Made by a program: the position numbers and the translations under genes. 64,000 nt of DNA from Lachnoanaerobaculum sp. ICM7 (lineage in GTDB: Bacteria > Bacillota > Clostridia > Lachnospirales > Lachnospiraceae), in NCBI RefSeq assembly GCF_000287675.1, contig NZ_ALJL01000027.1, positions 1 to 64,000 on the forward strand. Reading direction: 5' to 3'. Numbering within the stretch: position 1 is the stretch's first letter; each line of letters begins with the position of its first letter. Below are positions 58,843-64,000 of the stretch, piece by piece. The notes beneath the pieces were generated by a model, which did not search any database, was not told the origin of the DNA, and saw only the letters and a list, made by a program, of their open reading frames with translations.

Positions 58843-59481
58843 TCAACTCTTACTTTCTAAAAATAAACATACTCCTTTTACCATCAGGTATCCAGCTACA
58901 GCACCCTGGTCTGCAATGCCCTTTGCTTTAGCGGAAAATACCGCAGCCTTGCCAAACTTAGGCAACATATCTTTTGTAGCTTCAACACCTTCATCCGCAC
59001 CCTTTAGTGCCGCACTTGCTACATCAAGCAAACTTCCATCCGCTGCTGCTTTTGCTCTTTCACCTGCCAATAAAAGTGCATCATATATTGTTCTGTCTCC
59101 TGCCTCACATTTTCCTCTTTTCTTGATTCCTGCTGCAAAGCTTTCAAAATAAACCGCCAAATCTTTGGCATCTATCTTATCCTTTTCATTTAATGACTTG
59201 CCGGCTTCCATTATACCGCTTGCCATCAATGTACCCATGGTTGAGGGTACCACTGAAGCCATCTTCATGCCTGCCTTAAACAATGTCTTTCCCACATTAT
59301 TTTCTACCGTATTTTCTCTTATAAGATCAGGCATTGCACTGTAGCCCTTACTCATAGTAAGCCCAAGATCACCGTCTCCCATATTTGCATCCATTGCACA
59401 TAGTTCATCTTTTTTCTCGACAAACACCTTAGCTATAGACTCAAATAATTCCGGAAGATCCTCTATTCTAATCTCTGTCAT
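58843..59481 (-). CDS. dhaL: Dihydroxyacetone kinase subunit DhaL-type (nucleotide-binding)
   Basis: A 212-aa helical-barrel protein carrying ADP/ATP. The Mg-binding loop MDANMGDGDLGLTMSKG (about 29-45) has all three Asp, and GTLMASGIM and KRGKCEAGDRTIYDALL follow as in DhaL. DhaL and DhaK form the kinase for dihydroxyacetone; in PTS-type systems a DhaM recharges it, but none is here, so phosphate may come from ATP or an unlinked DhaM. It follows dhaK by 8 bp. Confidence 0.9.
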   Translation of the reverse strand: MTEIRIEDLPELFESIAKVFVEKKDELCAMDANMGDGDLGLTMSKGYSAMPDLIRENTVENNVGKTLFKAGMKMASVVPSTMGTLMASGIMEAGKSLNEKDKIDAKDLAVYFESFAAGIKKRGKCEAGDRTIYDALLLAGERAKAAADGSLLDVASAALKGADEGVEATKDMLPKFGKAAVFSAKAKGIADQGAVAGYLMVKGVCLFLESKS

Positions 59482-59489
59482 AACAACTC

Positions 59490-60479
59490 CTATAATCTGA
59501 TAAATGGAGTCTTTACTTCCATATCAAGCCAAGCCTTTTCCTTGTCACTGTTTAACTTACAAATAGATATGGATGCACCTGCCATCTCCATACTTGTTGC
59601 ATACTCACCTACAAATGTTTTATAGATCTTTATACCCTTTGAGGCCAATATCCCGCTCACTTCTCCTGAAAGTATATAAAGCTCTTCTATGCTGCTTGCA
59701 CCAAGTCCGTTTATAAGTACTGCAACTTCATCACCGTTTCCTATTTCTATATCATCAAGGATTTCTCCCACGGCTTCATCTGCAAGTTCTTTTGCGCTCT
59801 TTATATCTCCGTTCCAAACTCCCGGCTCACCGTGAATTCCCATACCGAATGCCATTTCATTCTCCGCCAAAGAGAAATTGGCATGTCCAAGCTCAGGTAT
59901 AACACATGGTGTCAATGCAAATCCCACAGTCCTTGTATTTTGTTTAGCTGTATTTGCCGCCTCATATACTTCATCAAGGCTTCCCATATTTGCCGCTGCC
60001 GCACCTGCATACTTATACATAAAGAATATGCCCGCAACACCTCTTCTGGTTTCAGGGAGCTTGTTTGAGAGTACATCATCGGCACCTACAATGCTTCTGG
60101 TCTTTATATCATCCATCTCAAGCATTTCAGCCGCCATATCAAAGTTCATAATATCTCCGGTATAATTTCCGTATAGATAGAGTATTCCACTTCCCGCTTC
60201 CACTTCCTTTGATATCTCATATATCTGCTCTGCCGAAGGTGACTGGAAAACGCTTCCCACACCACAACCGTCAAGCAGGTTTTCACCTACATATCCGAGG
60301 AATAGCGGTAAATGTCCGGTACCTCCACCTGTTACGATTGCCACCTTACCGGGTTTTTTATCTGCTATACAATAGCATCTGAGGTCATCTGCTACATACT
60401 TAACCTGCTTATGTGCACTATAAATGCCTTTTAACATATCATCTGTATAATTCTCAGGAACATTGATTATCTTCTTCAT
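59490..60479 (-). CDS. dhaK: Dihydroxyacetone kinase subunit DhaK-type (substrate-binding)
   Basis: A 329-aa protein that binds the ketose covalently through a histidine. IVTGGGTGHLPLFLGYVG (about 49-66) is a variant of the usual GGGSGHEP loop, CGVGSVFQSPSAEQI follows, and GMGIHGEPGVWN near 213 contains the conserved His. The changed substrate loop suggests a ketose other than dihydroxyacetone may be used. Between mtnA and dhaL, same strand, short gaps. Confidence 0.88.
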   Translation of the reverse strand: MKKIINVPENYTDDMLKGIYSAHKQVKYVADDLRCYCIADKKPGKVAIVTGGGTGHLPLFLGYVGENLLDGCGVGSVFQSPSAEQIYEISKEVEAGSGILYLYGNYTGDIMNFDMAAEMLEMDDIKTRSIVGADDVLSNKLPETRRGVAGIFFMYKYAGAAAANMGSLDEVYEAANTAKQNTRTVGFALTPCVIPELGHANFSLAENEMAFGMGIHGEPGVWNGDIKSAKELADEAVGEILDDIEIGNGDEVAVLINGLGASSIEELYILSGEVSGILASKGIKIYKTFVGEYATSMEMAGASISICKLNSDKEKAWLDMEVKTPFIRL

Positions 60480-60496
60480 ATTATCTCCTATCTGTC

Positions 60497-61588
60497 CTAA
60501 AGTCCCAATTCCTTAAATGCCTTATCAAATGGATATTTACAAATACCCTTTTCGGTAATAATACCTGTTATAAGTGAATGATCGGTAACATCAAATGCAG
60601 GATTATATACACCTATATTCTCAGGTGCCATCCTCTCTTTATACCACATATCTGTAATCTCTTCCCCATCTCTTATCTCTATAGGGATGTCCTTATCACT
60701 TTCAGCCTTCATATCAATAGTTGATGTAGGTGCACATACATAGAATGGAATGCCGTAATGCTTTGCTATAATAGCGAGTCCTGATGTACCGATCTTGTTT
60801 GCCGCATCACCGTTTCTTGCCACTCTGTCACAACCTACAAATATAATATCTATCTTACCCGATTTCATTAAAATAGATGCCATATTGTCACATTGTAATG
60901 TCGTCTTTATTCCGGCATTACTAAGCTCAAATGCTGTAAGCCTTGCACCCTGCAAGAGAGGTCTGGTCTCATCACAGTAGACATGCATATCATCACCGTT
61001 AAATCCGTTTTCAAGTGCCATATACATCGGCGCTGTCGCCGTACCGTACTTTGCTGTCGCCAATGTTCCGGCATTGCAGTGAGTCATTATACCGATCTCT
61101 TTACCGTTTCTTTTAAGCTTTTTTAAAAGCTTAAATCCCAAAGCTCCTATTCCACGGCTTATTTCAACATCCTCATTTCTGATATCCTCAGCTTCTTTAA
61201 ATAAAGCTTCCTTTATCTCATCAATGCTTTTTTCTTTATTTGCTTTCAGGGCATCTTCCATTCTATTAAGTGCCCAAAAAAGATTTACTGCTGTAGGTCT
61301 GGAAGAGGCAAAATACTCTTTTAATTCCAAAAACCCTTTTTCAAAATCAGCATAGTTGTCTGCCTCTATCTGTGAAGCCGTCTTTGCAATACCATATGCC
61401 GCACATACTCCTATTGCAGGAGCCCCACGTACTCTAAGCTTCTTTATAGCTTCCCAGATTTCTTCCTTTGTATTTAAGTTTATTCTCTTTATCTCTCCCG
61501 GCAGAAGCGTTTGGTCAATAATATTCAGCTCCTTATCTTCCGTCATTTTCACAGAGATTATTTTATCAAAAAATTCTTCAATACCCAT
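60497..61588 (-). CDS. mtnA: S-methyl-5-thioribose-1-phosphate isomerase
   Basis: A 363-aa aldose-ketose isomerase of the eIF2B-like fold that turns methylthioribose-1-phosphate into methylthioribulose-1-phosphate. Signatures: RVRGAPAIGVCAAYG near 50-64, the catalytic Cys in GIMTHCNAGTLATAKYGTA near 165 and the Asp in IFVGCDRVARNGDAANKIG near 250. It directly follows mtnK (TAAATG), making the first two steps of methylthioribose salvage. Confidence 0.94.
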   Translation of the reverse strand: MGIEEFFDKIISVKMTEDKELNIIDQTLLPGEIKRINLNTKEEIWEAIKKLRVRGAPAIGVCAAYGIAKTASQIEADNYADFEKGFLELKEYFASSRPTAVNLFWALNRMEDALKANKEKSIDEIKEALFKEAEDIRNEDVEISRGIGALGFKLLKKLKRNGKEIGIMTHCNAGTLATAKYGTATAPMYMALENGFNGDDMHVYCDETRPLLQGARLTAFELSNAGIKTTLQCDNMASILMKSGKIDIIFVGCDRVARNGDAANKIGTSGLAIIAKHYGIPFYVCAPTSTIDMKAESDKDIPIEIRDGEEITDMWYKERMAPENIGVYNPAFDVTDHSLITGIITEKGICKYPFDKAFKELGL

Positions 61589-62809
61589 TTATAACTCCTC
61601 TGCCAAAGCTTTGCACTTTAGTATAGTATCTACATAATCTTTACCACTTTTAAAGCTGTCCGCTTTCAGTATAAACTCCTTACCTGCCAAAATATTTATT
61701 CTTTCAGCCACAAGTCTCTTTTTCTCATCTTCAATTGTAGTTACATCTGTAACATTGGCCATTCCTACAGTTCTTCTGTGAAGCTCTGTTCCGGTAAATC
61801 CTGCCGTGTCTCTAAGAATACAGTCAAGATAGTACTCTTTAAAGCCTTCTACCATTGCCATCGGCTCACTTACCCACTCATCATAATATTTATTATACTT
61901 TTCTATGAATAAATCTATGACCTCTTCCACTGATTTAAGAATCCAGTCAGTGAACTCTTTCTTTCCGTAAGCAATTCCGTTGTCATAGGCAAAAATAAGA
62001 TTTGCTATAACATTTCCGATATCATATCCACAAGGTCCAAGTATACCGAACTCAGGGTCAAATACTTTTAAACCGTCTTCTTTTATAAAAATAGAACCTG
62101 TATGCAAATCTCCATGAATCAATGCCTGTGCATTTGTCATGAAATTGAATTTAAGCTTTGCAACTTCAAAATGCAATGCCTTATCCTCATAAAGCTCCTT
62201 CTTTACAAAGTCCGCATTTGGAGGAAAAACATTATTTCTATGATTGAGATCATTGTATGGCTCCATAAAAACAAGCTTTTCCGTAATATCACAAAGATCA
62301 GGTGAAACGAGTTTCCCTCCGATTACCTTCTTCTCTTTATGGTCTATTACCACATCACTGCTCTTTAGTAATGTCTCTATCAAAAAGTCCGTTATCTTTT
62401 CTGTAAAATGAGGATATATTTTATGCTCAAGCATTGCCTGACGCATTACCAAAAAGTCTGAACAGTCCTCCATACCGCAGGCACACATCACAGTATCATA
62501 AAAATAAATATATGGTACCATTCCGCTTGCAAATTTTTCCTGTAACATTAAAATCTCCGATTCCAGCCTGTTTCTGTCTCTGGAAGGCTTCATATCCTTT
62601 GAGATTCTTGTTTCGGTACCTGCCTGCTTTATATAAATCGAATGTCCCTTATCATCCGTTACTCTGTAGACATAGTTTAAATTCCCATGTTCTTTAGGTA
62701 TAACAGCCTTCATGCTGTCCTTATCCCAGTCTATAGATGTTGCTTTTAATAAAGTATACTCAACTATATCCTTTTCTTCCATCTGAAAATATGTGTCAAA
62801 TCTACTCAT
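61589..62809 (-). CDS. mtnK: S-methyl-5-thioribose kinase
   Basis: A 406-aa kinase of the aminoglycoside-phosphotransferase fold that phosphorylates methylthioribose, a by-product of polyamine and SAM metabolism. Visible: the nucleotide sheet LNYVYRVTDDKGHSIYIKQA (about 45-65), the catalytic loop LIHGDLHTGSIFI near 232 and the metal segment VFDPEFGILGPCGYDIGN. It comes after the ABC transporter genes and before mtnA. Confidence 0.94.
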   Translation of the reverse strand: MSRFDTYFQMEEKDIVEYTLLKATSIDWDKDSMKAVIPKEHGNLNYVYRVTDDKGHSIYIKQAGTETRISKDMKPSRDRNRLESEILMLQEKFASGMVPYIYFYDTVMCACGMEDCSDFLVMRQAMLEHKIYPHFTEKITDFLIETLLKSSDVVIDHKEKKVIGGKLVSPDLCDITEKLVFMEPYNDLNHRNNVFPPNADFVKKELYEDKALHFEVAKLKFNFMTNAQALIHGDLHTGSIFIKEDGLKVFDPEFGILGPCGYDIGNVIANLIFAYDNGIAYGKKEFTDWILKSVEEVIDLFIEKYNKYYDEWVSEPMAMVEGFKEYYLDCILRDTAGFTGTELHRRTVGMANVTDVTTIEDEKKRLVAERINILAGKEFILKADSFKSGKDYVDTILKCKALAEEL

Positions 62810-62826
62810 ACTGACTCCCTTTTATA

Positions 62827-63798
62827 TTATTCTCTCTTATATGCATATGCCGCTATAAGTGCCAAAGCAAGTACCGCACCCTTTACCGCCGGCAATACAA
62901 AGAAAGGTACTGCACAGATAGTAAGTCCGTTTTCAAGTGTGGATACAAGCATTGAGCCTATCATTGTTCCAAGAGCATTAGGTTTTTCAGCACCTCCTAC
63001 AGTTCTTCCAACAAAAACTGCTGCAAGTGAAGGCATCAAATAGTTGTCACAACACATAACCTGTGCAGAACTTCCTCTTGATGAAACTAAAATACCACCG
63101 ATAGCTATAAATACAGCAGTTATCATACCTGCTACATATCTGTATTTCTTAATATCAATACCTGAAAGTTTTGCAGCTTCTTTATTTCCACCCATTGCAT
63201 ACAAATATCTTCCAAACTTTGTAAAATCAAGGAAAATATATGCGGCAAGCACACATCCAAGCATAATGATAATTATCCAAGGCGCTCTTCCTATTGCCGA
63301 AAAAGAATCTGAAAGAGCTGTTCTAAGAGGTTCCGCATTCCAAGGTGTTCTCATACCTGTGGATACTGCACCACCTCCTATATACCACTGTCCGAGTCCC
63401 TGATGAACAAACATCAAAGCACAAGTCGCAAGCATATCCGGTATCTTACATACCAGAATAAGAAACATGGTAAGCTGATATAAAATCAAAGTTGTCACTA
63501 TAGTTATTACTACCGACATAAACAGTGACTGTCCGAACCAAAGGTATGACGATACAAACGCATAAGCTGAACAGCTTCCCAAAGTACCGGCAGACATATC
63601 AAATCCGTCAGGCGCCATGGTAATTGTAGCCGCAATACCGAATACCGTGGTTATTGCCATAGCTCTGAGAATATTTACCATATTGCTCTGGGACATGAAT
63701 GCACTGCCCTTAATTGCTGTAAATGCTATAAAACATAGAGCAAGTGCCAGGATAGCAGCCCAATCTATACCAAACTTTATTAATTTTTTGCGTTCCAT
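62827..63798 (-). CDS. ABC transporter permease, ribose/monosaccharide (RbsC) type
   Basis: A 323-aa membrane protein with about eight to ten helices and the family motif LSGIDIKKYRYVAGMITAVF near the cytoplasmic coupling region, plus ITMAPDGFDMSAGTLGS early and ALGTMIGSMLVSTLENGLTI late. It would import a pentose-like sugar; with mtnK and mtnA downstream, methylthioribose is a plausible cargo. The ATG at 63798 overlaps the ATPase stop (TGATG), with GAGGAGG upstream. Confidence 0.88.
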   Translation of the reverse strand: MERKKLIKFGIDWAAILALALCFIAFTAIKGSAFMSQSNMVNILRAMAITTVFGIAATITMAPDGFDMSAGTLGSCSAYAFVSSYLWFGQSLFMSVVITIVTTLILYQLTMFLILVCKIPDMLATCALMFVHQGLGQWYIGGGAVSTGMRTPWNAEPLRTALSDSFSAIGRAPWIIIIMLGCVLAAYIFLDFTKFGRYLYAMGGNKEAAKLSGIDIKKYRYVAGMITAVFIAIGGILVSSRGSSAQVMCCDNYLMPSLAAVFVGRTVGGAEKPNALGTMIGSMLVSTLENGLTICAVPFFVLPAVKGAVLALALIAAYAYKRE

Positions 63799-64000
63799 CA
63801 AACTACCTCCTCTTGACTTTGCTTACCACCTACGCTGTAAAACATTATTTCATCTTCATTTGTATTTTTTGTAATAAGTTCTGCACTTATAGCGCCATTG
63901 TACATTACATAAATTCTGTCTGTGAGGGCCAAGAGCTCCTGGTTCTCACAAGTTGCATATATAACAGCATTTCCTTTTTTTGCTATTTCATGAATAAGAT
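63798..64000 (-). CDS. Sugar ABC transporter ATP-binding protein, C-terminal end (partial)
   Basis: The last 66 codons of a gene cut by the window edge. The fragment reads HEIAKKGNAVIYATCENQEL-LALTDRIYVMYNGAISAEL, matching the region after the second Walker B in RbsA/MglA-type ATPases (where Ser is usual before Glu, here Cys), and ends GGKQSQEEVV. Its stop overlaps the permease start. Confidence 0.82.
   Translation of the reverse strand, partial: LIHEIAKKGNAVIYATCENQELLALTDRIYVMYNGAISAELITKNTNEDEIMFYSVGGKQSQEEVV

Overview
The window looks like a chromosomal segment of a low-GC Gram-positive anaerobe of the Clostridia, most likely Lachnospiraceae; the genus cannot be fixed from sequence alone. 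Evidence: AT-rich DNA, strong AGGAGG ribosome sites, TTGACA/TATAAT promoters, the divIC-tilS-hpt-ftsH gene order, a CIRCE heat-shock operator, a GerMN lipoprotein and a ComEC protein. Almost every gene lies on the minus strand; the exceptions are rpsT and the two rpn loci.

Layout. 0.1-7.9 kb: a thiazoline-carboxylate hydrolase-like protein, a secreted GH10-like hydrolase, ComEC, a sensor kinase with a GerMN lipoprotein, and DegV. 7.7-16.4 kb: a 55-aa membrane peptide, dipeptidase, MATE exporter, GH13 amylase, ftsH, hpt, tilS and a DivIC-like protein. 16.5-22 kb: asnA, a CIRCE-controlled hsp20, and a three-gene group made of the two halves of plant Tm-1 (TIM-barrel and UPF0261) plus a TIM-barrel/AraC fusion. 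22-34.4 kb: rpsT, trmB, an HtrA protease, an LCP protein, a polysaccharide locus (initiating glycosylphosphotransferase and three GT2 proteins), an alcohol dehydrogenase and a second DegV. 34.8-41.9 kb: a tetrapyrrole operon from glutamyl-tRNA to sirohydrochlorin and cobalt insertion (met8-like, hemB, cbiK, hemC, cobA-hemD, hemL, hemA). 58-64 kb: a salvage/sugar operon (ABC transporter, mtnK, mtnA, dhaK, dhaL, PfkB kinase).

42.0-57.9 kb is the most interesting part: a defence island. A complete type I-E CRISPR-Cas system (cas3-cse1-cse2-cas7-cas5-cas6e-cas1-cas2, with Cas2 fused to a DnaQ-like exonuclease) feeds a 72-repeat array whose first repeat lies 23 bp after the cas2 stop. The island is bracketed by two directly repeated copies of an rpn locus. 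The left copy is an intact Rpn nuclease gene with an in-frame internal ribosome site and ATG, the architecture of the recently described RpnL/RpnS gene-within-gene toxin-antitoxin systems. The right copy has lost the nuclease part but keeps the promoter, the internal ribosome site and the small C-terminal reading frame, so it looks like a solitary RpnS antitoxin with a different number of 12-nt (four-residue) repeats. I regard this arrangement as the best candidate for an undescribed system here.

No tRNA, rRNA, IS element, prophage or riboswitch was recognised. Start sites were chosen by ribosome-binding site and family alignment from memory, so some could be off by a few codons.
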